From Taenia hydatigena (taxonomy: Eukaryota > Platyhelminthes > Cestoda > Cyclophyllidea > Taeniidae), in contig JADWOT020000001.1 in assembly GCA_036345935.2 (NCBI GenBank), forward strand, positions 27,790,837 through 27,854,836: 64,000 nucleotides of DNA. The letters run 5' to 3'. Below, in pieces: positions 21,753-32,639 of the stretch. The position numbers and the translations under genes were made by a program. Below the pieces are notes generated by a model. It worked only from the letters and a program-made list of their open reading frames with translations, searched no databases and had not been told where the DNA came from. The stretch's first letter is position 1; each line of letters opens with the position of its first letter.

Positions 21753-24700
21753 CAAAACGAGTTGACCAAATACAGGTCGGTGTCCATCTCCTTCAATGGC
21801 GACCCAGTAAAAGGAACAGGGTGGCAAAGATCAACTATGGCATCATTCAGCAATGGGGACGGAGCTCCAAGCGCTCTGATATGTCGGCATATTCGCTATA
21901 TATAGGCTTGGCTGAGTATTCATCAGTGCTAGACGAAAAGCGTTCGGCGAACACGCTTTTCACTACGGAAGCGTCGTCATCCTCCTGCAAGGGGGAACTG
22001 GACTCTCTAAAGCAGCATAACCCTCATCACTCATCACTCGGCCCCGCTCATTGCATCACCAGCAATGAAAAGTGCTCGCCACTTGCTCTCACTCTACTCG
22101 TCTCAAGATAACGAAAGTCAAGAAGGAAGCGAGTAGCGAGGAATCGGCGGCATATTAAGGTGAATTGATTAAAGAACGAAATTGAATGAAGGACCACAAT
22201 CCAGCTACTTTAGTCACGAGTAGCGCACAGCTGCCTGTCCATGCAGACCATCAAGCAAGTTCATTTTTGATAAACTGGGTGAATGAAAGGTAGACAGAGA
22301 GTGGCATCGCGCCGAAAAGTTTGCTGTGCAACGTTGTTATGTCACCGAAATACCAAAAGTGCCAAATGTCTAACCAATTAATCGTGGGAGCTGAAGATGA
22401 TATGACTTCATTGCAGAGAAACCGTCTATTGCCAACAACTTCAACGAACCTACGGAGAGGTGGTGCTCACCTATGCCGATTTTAAGCATCTCTTCATGTA
22501 ATCTAATGCCCACCAAACGTGCCTTGCTCAACCAAGATGACTATTTATTCCAAAAAATGCCTGCTGTAAAAGAATGAATGCAAAGACGCGGCTACTGGAC
22601 CATCAACGTTGGTGGATTATGCGGTGGTCAATCTGGCCGTACGAGTTGACAGGCCGGCGTGTGTGCCTGCATCTTCGGCTAATTGGAGCAGCACCTATTA
22701 CAGGGACAAAGCGATACAGCGATGACACTATTCCCTCTCTAATCGCACTTAGCCTTCATCACGCTACCTCGTTCATCACTTTACCAGTGATAGAGAAAGT
22801 CGCCTACATGCACACACTCCATCGCACTCATGCGGATGTATTGGCGCACCGCTGCTGACTATGCGGCCAGGAATTTCACACACACTAACAGCTCGCTCTG
22901 CCTGGAAGCTAGTTCTTTGCCACTGTGGCGTCCGCAAGATGATGTTTCAGCCATAAAGAAGCGATGCTTGCACAGCCTACTTACTTGAAAATTCGCTAAA
23001 ATAAAGATGCAGACCTGTGGCCATTGATGATTGATTTGGTAGTCAATTCGATTAGTAACTGATTGCTCTTGACCTTTGAGTGGTTGTCAGTAGACTTGGG
23101 ATGCGTTTAAAGTATACTGTGACTTAATTAGCACGACGTTATTATCGACGAACCTGACAGGATGCGAAGAAACTGCGTCACTTTTAGTTCACGTCTGCCA
23201 ATAATCCTGTGTTCCGTCCATGTGTCTGATTTATCAATGCCCTACCGGGTGGTCCGCACATTACACAAATACATTGTCCAAATGTATTAAATGCATTGTT
23301 CTGAGTGGCCAAAGGACGAAATAGGTGGTGCTTGAGTTGACTGCGATCCCAGCTTGCTAAATACTGGCTAGCTGACAAACAGTCAAACTGGTGTTTGCGC
23401 ATTCAATAGTTAGTTAGTTAGCCATTTCTCTGACTAAGTAACTGGACCGGCTAATTCGCCCATTAGCCTTGAATCCGCGCTGGCGACTTGTCATCACTTC
23501 TCTCACTAGATGGATCGGCGTTCATTCAGAAAGAAATGATTACGAGATGATTTCAGTGACTACGGTATCACATTTAGCAACCGTATATTTTTGGAGCCCA
23601 GAAGTTATTTTATTAAATTTACAAGAACACTTTGGCAGGTTGGCGATGCAACCCATGTTCCACCCTTAAGAAAACCAAGTATTTGCAGTCACATCTTTTT
23701 ATTTTTAAGCCAACTTTCATGATAAGTGTTATACCATTAGCTACTTCGTTCAAATAAACGGGGACTATCAAAATTGTATTGGGTCCCTGAGGAGAAACAT
23801 TATCCTGTGACTGCGGGGTACCTGTGGCTAGGGAGTACTTGCGGACAAGGCCAACCATCATTCATCATTGCCACTTAGACCTAACAGATGTGTTGCAGAG
23901 CTCGACGATCCACTCGAGCTTCTCATTTCCTCTGAAGAACATGAAAACTTTCCTTCTTGAAATTGTGGACGTTGGTCTGCTAGGCTAACCTAACACGACC
24001 TGTCAGAATCCCTGATTCAACTACTAAAATTCGATCTATTTACTTGGTCTTTATCAGGAGGTAGGAGGAGGCTACAAGAACAAGAGATGGGATTACGGAG
24101 CTACAGATTAAATTAGAACCACGAAACGCAATTCTACTCCTCCAACTGGACTAGCACCCTACTCTAGGCTCTAATCTCTCTCCTCCTCTTCCTAGTTCTG
24201 CTCCTAAACCACCACCTTTCATAATATTGTCGTAGCTATTTAGCCGCTTTGTTCCTTCACTCTCTTTGTTGCATTAACCTTGGATATGATCCACAAGGAT
24301 CACTAAATTATACTTATAATTCTCACTTCGCCTAGATCTCTTATGAAGCCTCACAGCACGGCGGCCACAGAAGATGTTCAACTATCTGAACCGATATTAA
24401 GCATATTAAATCAAGAAAAGTGGGCAATATTGCAAAGTAAGTGCATGTAAAATCACAAGGCTGTTTCTGTGGTTAGGAGTCGATCTCCTCCTGGTCCACC
24501 CATCCCTCTCTCCTCTCTCTTCGCCATACCCTGTTGCATCCTTGCATGGTTCGAACAGAGTATCTGTCAAGTCAATGCCTTCTTTCCACCGTTCATGTGA
24601 ACATTACCAGGTTGAAGGTAATGGCACAAGCATTGGTGGTAGAGGAGATGGAGATGGTGTTTGTCGAGATCCTCCTTGGAATCCCTACATTGTCAAACAT

Positions 24701-25833
24701 GCCAAGAGATCGCGTGTGGGTCAGCTTAATCGACATCTACAATTCAAAAGCCGGAGGGTGAAACTCCTTGCAAATTCTCTCCCTGAGACACCCACCAGGA
24801 CACGTTCGTCACCAGAAGCCTCAGTCGATTCGTCATTAAGATCTGCGCAGTGCAATGATCTCCATGCGCGGGTGGATAGTGCACCCAACATAGATAGGTA
24901 GGTAGGTGGATGAGAAGTCGGTGGTTCTTTCAACCATCCTGCTCGATTGTACCCCTCGTTGTACTTTGGATTCAACAACCTATGCCCAACATTTTTAATA
25001 CAAGAAACAAAAGGAGACAATTCGCTGCCTGCCGAATTTGCTAGAGGCAATAAAAAACAAGAACGAGGCTACTGTTCATAGGAATGGCAAGATGAAAGCA
25101 GAGAAGTTGAAGGCGCCTTTGAATGAGGAAGCGTTGTACCTATATATCTGCACTGATGTGAGTATTTAGCTCCACTGCAACAAATGATTTAAGGTCAGTG
25201 CTGGAAGGAACCGACTGCAGACAAATGTTACACACTAAGTTTTGATTTGAACAGGTCTGCACTGCGTCTTATTAGGCGCAGGCGCAGTGTGAGATTTCAT
25301 TTCTTAGGTTTTTAATCCGCTCAGTGAATGGCCAACGACGCTTCGTTCCTGCCGTTCCATCCAAAGCATGCAGATAGTCAAATTCTCTCTGGATCGGTTC
25401 CGGCCCTACATAATTTGAATGTGGCTAATTAGTTAGACTCAACTTCTCCTGTGGATGGACGCGCACAATGTGGATGGTAGTTAGACCCTTCTGCTCTGCG
25501 TACTGACTGTGGACTTTGATTCTGCGAGGAGGTTGTGCTTAGCGTTTGTTGACAGCAGCTTTATGTGGTCGGCTTTCTGATAGGCTATTAAACTTCATAA
25601 ATATTATTTAAACTTGTATCTGGGAGTCTGCTGTTCGAATTGTGGATGGTACATGCTATTAACGAGTAATTTAAGTAGCTGATGTCACTTGCTGATTTGC
25701 AAGCGACGGATGAGGCGGACTTAGCGATATCTCATGCCCTACAATGAGGACCAACTCCTAGGTGATTATAAAGACTTCCGTACACAAGTACTTAGTTAAA
25801 TAAGGTGAAATTTATTTGTTTGTGTGTTTGAGC
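21753..25833 (+). repeat. Tandem unit 1 (4.1 kb)
   Basis: This is colinear with the next 5.4 kb (unit 2): B2/H60 start (GTCGGTGTCCATCTCCTTC), GWLID-related stretch at 22390-22500, AGGCCGGCGTGTGTGCCT at 22650, CCATCGCACTCATGCGGATG at 22820, block L at 23545-23890, block D at 24050-24700, then TTGATCCG / right fold-back arm at 25370-25565. It lacks the ~1.08 kb found at 29135-30212 in unit 2. It holds short open frames only. Confidence 0.85.
21879..21957 (-). repeat. C85 core copy 4
   Basis: This is a full core on the minus strand; the frame VFAERFSSSTDEYSAKPIY is open to a stop past RPHC. It is flanked by AAGCG at 21869-21873 and 21969-21973, exactly 100 bp apart. Unit 2 lacks this interval. 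Confidence 0.85.
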
Positions 25834-28800
25834 ATCATCCTACCCACTTGACCATCTTTTCCTAGGTATGATTCGACTAAATGCAGGTCGGTGTCCATCT
25901 CCTTCGTTGTCGATCCAGTAAAAGGAACATGGTGGTAAGGGTCAACAATTTCATCATTAACTAATAGGGACGGATGCCCAGGCGTCGTCATCCTCCTTCA
26001 AGGGCGATATGGACTCCCTAAGGCAGCATAACCCTCATCACTCTGCTTCGCTCACTGCATCACCAGCAATTAAGAGTACTCGCCACTTGCTCTCACCCTA
26101 CTCGTCTCAAGGAAACAAAGCCAAGGAGGAAGGGAGTAGCAAGGAACCTGCGGCATATTGGTAAATTGATTGGAGAACGAAATTAAATGAAGGACCACAA
26201 TCTATTTTCTCCTGTCACGAGTAGCGCACAACTGCCTGTCCATGCAAGCCAACAGGCGAGTTCACTTTCGATAAAGTGAGTGAATGAAAGATGGACAACA
26301 TTGTTATGCCACCGATGCCAAAAGTGCTAAACAGCTAGCCCATTAATCGTGGGAGTGGAAGACGATATGACTTCATTGCAGAGAAATCGTCTATTACCGA
26401 CAACTGAAACGAACCCACGGAGAGGTGGTACCCCCCTATGCCAACTTCAAGCATCTCCTCATGGAATCCTGTGTTTACCAAATGGGTCTCATTTAACCAA
26501 GATGATTATTCAATCCAACAAATGTATGCTGCAAAGGAGCCAATGCAAAGATGCGGCTAAAGCACCATCAACGTTGGTGGATTATGAGGTGGTCAATCTG
26601 GCCGTGCAAATTGGCAGGCCGGCGTGTGTGCCTCCATCTTCGGCTAATTGGAGCGGCACTTATTAAAGGGACAAAGCGATGCAGCGATAAAACTAGTCCC
26701 TCTATAATTGTGCTTAACCTTCATCCCTCTACCTCGTTCATCACTTCACTAGTGATGGAGAAAGTTGCCTGCATGCACACACTCCATCGCACTCATGCGG
26801 ATGCGTTGGCGCACCGCTGCTGAATTTACAGCCAGGAATTTCACATCGTAACAACTCGCTCTGCCTGAAGCTAGTTCTTTGCGATTGTAGCGACCACAAC
26901 ATGATGTTTCGGCCAAAAAGAAGCAGTGCTTTCACAACCTGCTTACTTGGAAATTCGCTAAAGTAAAGATACAAGTCTGTGGCCAATGATGGTTGATGGG
27001 GTGGTCAATCCGACTAGTAACTGATTGCTCTTGACCTCTGAGTAGTTGAGAGCAGACTTGATTTTCGGCGGAATTGCAAACACCTCTAGCGTCTCGATCT
27101 CATAGCGTCCATCGATGCCATCGCCTTCCTATTTCCGGTAGGTGTCTCTCCAGAACAGATACAAGTGGCATCCGTGCTCCACCCCACAGCAATAAAGACA
27201 CCAATGAGCGATTCACACCTCCGTGCACGCCATCAAAGAGCTTTTTAAGGTTACTGTGATTTAAAGTGGGCAACGATTCTATCAACGAGCCTAACAGTAT
27301 GTAAAGAGACTGCATTTCGTTTCTTAGTTCACGTCTGTCAAGAATCCTTTGTTTCGTCCATGTTTCTGATTTATCAATGTCTCATCAAGTGGTCCGCACA
27401 TTATGTAAATACACCTTCCAAACATATTAATTGTAGAGTTTTGAGCATCAGTTGAGAAATCTCTTAGACTGCTTAACATTGATGTAGTAGGTGGGGCCTA
27501 ACTGGGTGATATTTGAGTTGACAAGGATGCCAGCTTGCTAAATACTAGCTAGCTGACTTGATGACAGGTAGACAAACAGTCCAACTGGTATTTGCGCATT
27601 CCATGGTTAGTTGGCCAGTTCTCTGGATAGGTGAATAGAAGGGCTAGTTTGCTCGTCAGCCTCGAATGCACGCAGGCGACTTGCCATAGCTTCTCTCACT
27701 AGATGGGTCGGCGTTCATCCAGAGAGAAGTCACTGCAAGGTGATTTAAATGACTGCCATAGCACACTTACGAACTGCATTTATTTTAAGCTCACAATTTA
27801 TTCTGTTAACTCCACTTGGACACTCTAGCAGGTTAGTAATGCAGTCCATGTCTTGCTTCAAATAAAACCAAGCTTTCGTAGGCATATTTTTCAATTTTAA
27901 GCCAACTTTCATGATAGGTGTTGCACCATTAGCTAATTAGGTAAAATAAACGGGGACTAACAGAGCTGTACTGGGTCCCTGAGGTAAAGCATCATCCTGT
28001 GACTGCGTGGTGCCTGTGGCTAGAGAGTTGTCACTGAAATGCACCAAGTGTAGAGCACTTGGAAATAAGCCCAACCATCATTCATCATTGCCACTTAGAC
28101 GTGGTAGGTGTGTTGCAGAGCTCAACAATCCACTCGAGCTCCTCGATTCCTCCGAGGACCATGAAAACTTTCCTCCTTGCAGTTATGGACATTGTCCTGC
28201 TAAACTAACCTAACATGACCTGTCAGCATATTGAATTCAAATATTAAAATGTGATCCATTTACTTGGCCTTTTGTTTCTCTTATCAGGAGGTAGGAGGAG
28301 GCTACTAGACTAAGAGATGGGTTTACTGAGCTACAGATTAATTTAATCCACAAAACTCAATCCTAATCTCCCAACTGGACGATTACCCTACTGTAGGCGC
28401 TAATCTCTCTCCTCATCTTTCTCATTCTGCCTTTAAACCAACACATTTCATAACATTGTCATTGCTAATTGGTCTCTTTATTGCATTAACCTTGGATATG
28501 ATCCACAGGGATCCTCAAATTAGGCTTATAATTCTCACTTTGCCTGGATCTCCTGCAAAGTCTCACAGCACGGCTACCACAGTAGGTTTTCAACTCTCTA
28601 AACCTGTATTAAGCATGCTAAATCACAGAAAATGTACAATATTGCAAAGTGGGTGCATATGAAATCACAAGGCTGTTTCCTTGGTTGGGAGCCGATTTCC
28701 TTTCTGCCCCTCTCTCCTCTCACTTTGCCACACCCTGTTGCATGCTTGCATGGTTCAAACAGAGCTTTTGTCATGTCAGTGCCTTCTTTTCACCTTTCTT

Positions 28801-29134
28801 GTGGGCAGTACCAGGTTGAAGGTAATGGCACAAGCATTGGTGGTGGTTGAGGAAATGTGGGTGGCGTATGCGATTTCCTCCTTGGAATCCCTACATTGTC
28901 AAACATGTAAAGAGATCGCGTGTGGGCCAGCTTAATCGACATCTAAAGTCCAAAAGCCGGAGGTTGAAACTCCTCGCAATTTCTCTCCCTGAGACACCCA
29001 CCTGGACACGTTTGTCACCAGAAGCCTCAGTCGATTCGACAATAAGATCTGCGCAGGGTGATAGTCTCCATACGCGGGTGGATAGTTCACCCAATGCAGA
29101 TAGGTAGGTGGGTGGGTAAGAAGTCGGTGATTTG

Positions 29135-30212
29135 CCCAGCTTATCACACGAATGTCCTTCCTTGCTAACTTAGATGGGCAGTAAAGCTTGCACCACCTGC
29201 GAATGGAGTAGCTAGATTGTTGTCTTTCGTTCACATTCTTTTTTAACAAATTTTTGAGCAGTGTGACACTTGACTTTCCTCCCTCATTACGATAGAGTGA
29301 GGGCAGGCAGAGCGAGTCCTTTTCTCCTTTGAAGGCACAAATGATGCCAGTTCTGTGTAAAGAATCGTATTCGTCGAACGCTCTTCGTCTAACCTTGAGA
29401 ACTACTTAGTCCAGCGTATAAATATTACAAATGTGCCTACTTGACGAAGCCGCTAGTGGTCTGCATCCATTAGTGGATGATGTAGTGTATTGGATGATCA
29501 GGCCATTCGTGTCAGCAGAGCGGCGCGTGTGCGTGTATCTCTGCCTCCTCGCAGCAGCATCTGTCACAAAGGCGACGACGAAGTGGTGACAGCACCAGGC
29601 CTTCTCATACGTCCTTCATCCTTATCAAGCTACCTCGTTACTCATGCGACTAGTAAAGGAGAATGCCGCCGACCTACATTTAAGCTACTCGGTCTCAGAA
29701 AGCGATGGTCAAGTCGGATGGGATGAACGCCGGACCTATTGCAGTATGCCAGGAAATCGACCACGGATAGCTACTATCCACCAACTAAACTCCTCGCCAT
29801 GTCGAAGGTCGCCGATGCGACGTACGAACAGAAGGGTCTAACCGACATTTATTTGTGCACGTCCATCCGCAGGAGAATTTAGGTCTAGCTAATTGGATAC
29901 ATCCAACTTTTGCGGGGGCCCGATCTGCTCCAGAGCAAAGTTGAGCATCTGCACTCATCCATCTCGGCTGCATTCATGCACGCACCGAACATTTCAATCA
30001 TTTACGAAGTATGCGTTCTATGGTTGGCTTATCTTTGCATTTACGTGGACCTTCTTTCAACCGGCCATCAATCCATCCATCCACATGCTACTCGTACATC
30101 ATCCATTCAATTCTTTCCTTCTTTACCCATCGATTTGTACGCCTAGCCACAGTAGCCATTTAGCCATCACATTTTCCTTAACTACTTCAACAAACCATCT
30201 CGTCCATTAGTC
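29135..30212 (+). repeat. Segment present in unit 2, absent from unit 1
   Basis: It starts after GAAGTCGGTGA, where unit 1 continues GGTTCTTTCAA, and ends at TCCTTTCAAGC. It holds the left part of a composite element: GGGCAGTAAAGCTTGC, C85, H60-like sequence and the left fold-back arm. Since unit 1 retains the matching right arm, loss from unit 1 is the simpler reading. Confidence 0.75.
29368..29452 (+). repeat. C85 core copy 5
   Basis: This core has TATTCGTCGAACGCTCTTCG; the plus frame VFVERSSSNLENYLVQRI runs to a TGA after 26 codons. An H60-like stretch follows at 29615-29690 (TACCTCGTTACTCATGCGACTAG). Confidence 0.8.
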
Positions 30213-30815
30213 CTTTCAAGCATCTTGCCCGATTGTATTCCTCGTTGTACTTTGGGTTCAACAACCTCTTCCTAACATGTCCAATACAAGGAACGAGAGG
30301 GGACAGTTCTCTACCTGCTGAAATCGCTAAAGGCAGCAACAAACACGAACGAGGTTACTGTTCATAGGAAGGGCAAGATGGAAGCAGAGAAGACCAAGGC
30401 GTCTTTGAATGGGGAAGGGTCTAATGTCAGTGCTGGGAGGAGCCGACTGCTGACAAATGTTACGCACTAATATTTTATTTGAACGGGTCTACATCGCGAC
30501 TTGTTCGGCGCAGGTGCTGTGCGAGGTTTCATTTCTCAGGTTTTTGATCCGCTCGGTGAATGGACGATGGTGCTTCGTTCCTGTCGCTTGGTCACCTTTC
30601 CCCACATCCAAAGCATGCAGATGCTCAAATTCTCTCTGGTCGGCTTTGGCTCCTACAGAAGTTGAATGTGGCTAAGTAGTTAGACCCAACTTCTCCTGTG
30701 GATGGACGCGCACAATGTAGATGGTAGCTAGCCCTTTCCGCTCTGGGTGCTGCCCGTGGGCTTCGATTCGGTGAGGATGTTGTGCTTAGGGTTTGTTGGC
30801 AGCAGCTTTATGTGG
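29755..30815. mobile_element. Fold-back structure in unit 2 (widened centre)
   Basis: The left arm 29755-29948 (CCACCAACTAAAC, GCACGTCCATCC, TTGCGGGGGCCCGATCTG, AAGTTGAGCATCTGC) and the right arm 30615-30815 read inverted (GCAGATGCTCAAATT, TGTGGATGGACGCGCAC) match each other and the arms at 44.0-44.7 kb. About 660 bp lie between the arms, more than elsewhere. No transposase frame is seen. Confidence 0.55.
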
Positions 30816-30969
30816 TCGCTTCTCTGATAGGCTGTAAAATTTTATAAGCCATTTAAACTTGCATTGGGAAGCGTACTATTTGAGTTGTGGATAGCACATG
30901 CTACTAACGAGTCATTTGAGCAGATACTGCCACTTGCTAATTTCCAAAGATGTTTCTGTTTCTACTGGT

Positions 30970-32420
30970 CCTTGCATGAATTCGAAATCACTTAGAGGCC
31001 AGCGTCACACATTTTTTTATCTAACTTTCCTGCTTTTGTATAAAAAGATTATAAGTTGCTTCTAAAAACGCTAAAAGCGATTGTATTATGCTACCACAAG
31101 TTGTGAGAGGAGGACCACCAGCTGGGGCAGAACTAGCAAATTCTCATGCATCTAAAATGTAAACCATCTCTTAGGTGATGAAAAAGACCTTTGTACTCAA
31201 ATGCGTAATTAAATAATATGAAATTTAATTGTTTATGTATTTTGAGTTTCGTTTATAGCACCGGTGATGAGTGATTTTGTGCGTCGGTCCTCATACTAGT
31301 TTTTGAGTTAAAAGCAATCAGTCCTGGGTCAGAAAATAAATGGCTTATGATATTTTTGCTACCTATTAAATGTTAGGTATCTCAAAGATCTTGTTTGGTT
31401 TATTCTTGCTAAACTAATTGTGCTAGCGGCATTTGATTGTGATGTGCCTTTTCATTCCTCGTTCATCGAAGTGATGGCGCTTCCCTCTTCTACTCTACTA
31501 AGAGCCTTCCTTTAGGCTCACAATTAAATCCAAGACGACATCCTCCTTTTTATCTTCAAGAGTCACAGCCGTATTTGGTTGTAGTCTTTGGAACTTGATT
31601 TGCTTTAATCGTATCTGCTAGATGAAACCAGTTACCAACAGTTGTAGCGGTCAAGGAGTGGGCTTCACACGCAACGCCTGTCAGCGTGTCCGTCTAACAA
31701 CCATCTCGAACACGGAGGCAGCGTCGAACTAGCTGATGGAATACTTGGATGCCTTTGCCACTGCTTGAAATGGATATTAAGGAGGATCTTGTGAGTTGCA
31801 TTCCTCCCCTGCTTCTTTACCCAGAAGATTCCATCACAGGACTACTGATCCCACAATAATAGCGTTTTACTGCCACGCCTCTGGCCATCATAAAGAGCCT
31901 ACGTGAAGGAAGCGATTGTCAGCCATAGAAGGCATCTAAGATCTATGTGGCCTGGTGCTGCTTGCGTTATTTCAGTAGTGCATGTGCGTGCTTCTAACGG
32001 CTGCCTACTGGAGTACACGGGAGAGCCGTGCACAAACTACCGCGTGAGAAGGCGCCTGCTCACCACTAGAGTGTGCTTATTATTCTTCATGTGTAGGCGA
32101 AATGAGCGCTAGAAGCATGTGATGACAATGTGAAGGCTGTAATCAACATGACCTTTTCGAATCCTGATGCGTCAGTCAGCGTAACATGCTTGACGAGAAG
32201 TACAAAGAAGACATAATCACACAATGATTCCATTTGCTATGAATTGGTTGCTTGTGTTAGCCTCATAGGAGAGTCTACTGCTGTGCGTTGCTGCTCCTAT
32301 CCTACTCTTATTTAAAATAGTCGGTTAATGAGGTAGTTGGGCAGCTGAACGGGTCGGAGCATGAATGCTAACGAGTACTCAAGAGAGGTAAGGATGAGTA
32401 GCATGAGGGCTTTAAATGCA
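30970..32420 (+). repeat. Segment G (inverted copy at 11150-12010)
   Basis: This is the continuation of unit 2 with no copy in unit 1. Landmarks are AAGCAATCAGTCCTGGGTCAGAA, CCATCATAAAGAGCCTACGTGAAGG (in parts) and ATAGTCGGTTAATGAGGTAG. It contains ~230 bp (32050-32270) missing from the inverted copy. A 69-codon frame at 31903 has no recognised motif. Confidence 0.8.
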
Positions 32421-32605
32421 AGTGCTATTGAGTGCTCAGATGGTTGCTGGGAGCATAGGCTTCAATTTGAGATAATTGAGCACCTATGTGGAGGAATAAA
32501 ATGATAGTGTCCTGCTTCTCACAGTCTAGCTACTTCAGTCATGAGTCGTCCACACGCCTGTCTTCCCATGCAAGCAAACGAGCGAACTGACTAATTGGCG
32601 AATAG
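32320..32605 (+). repeat. Block F fragment
   Basis: AGGATGAGTAGCATGAG, TGCTCAGATGG and TCTAGCTACTTCAGTCATGAG match 49800-49860 and 50150-50180. It is fused between segment G and block I. The string TAGCTACTTCAGTC is repeated at 32530 and 32608. Confidence 0.65.
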
Positions 32606-32639
32606 GCTAGCTACTTCAGTCTAGCCACCCTCTCTCACC

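Larger units (their letters stand above)
21402..21966. repeat. Near-palindrome of about 560 bp: two modules head to head
   Basis: Reading inward from both ends gives the same order on opposite strands: C85 (21411-21490 plus, 21957-21879 minus), GTCCCCA, GAATGATG, GTTGAT, H60-like GGACAC, then GATACACTGCTGCTGACTTTG on the left against GGTACACTGATGCTGACTTTG on the right. The centre is near 21686 (AGTAGCCTCACT). Arms are about 280 bp with small indels. In both arms the frame starting VF.ERFSS is open through DEYSA and ends RPH. Single strands should fold into one long hairpin. Confidence 0.85.
25850..31246 (+). repeat. Tandem unit 2 (5.4 kb)
   Basis: This follows unit 1 with a short junction (about 25834-25850) and repeats it in order. 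It differs by loss of the 100-bp C85 interval at 25981-25984 and presence of the segment 29135-30212. Beyond the point where unit 1 ends it continues into segment G (30970-32420), showing unit 1 is truncated at the junction. Confidence 0.85.
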
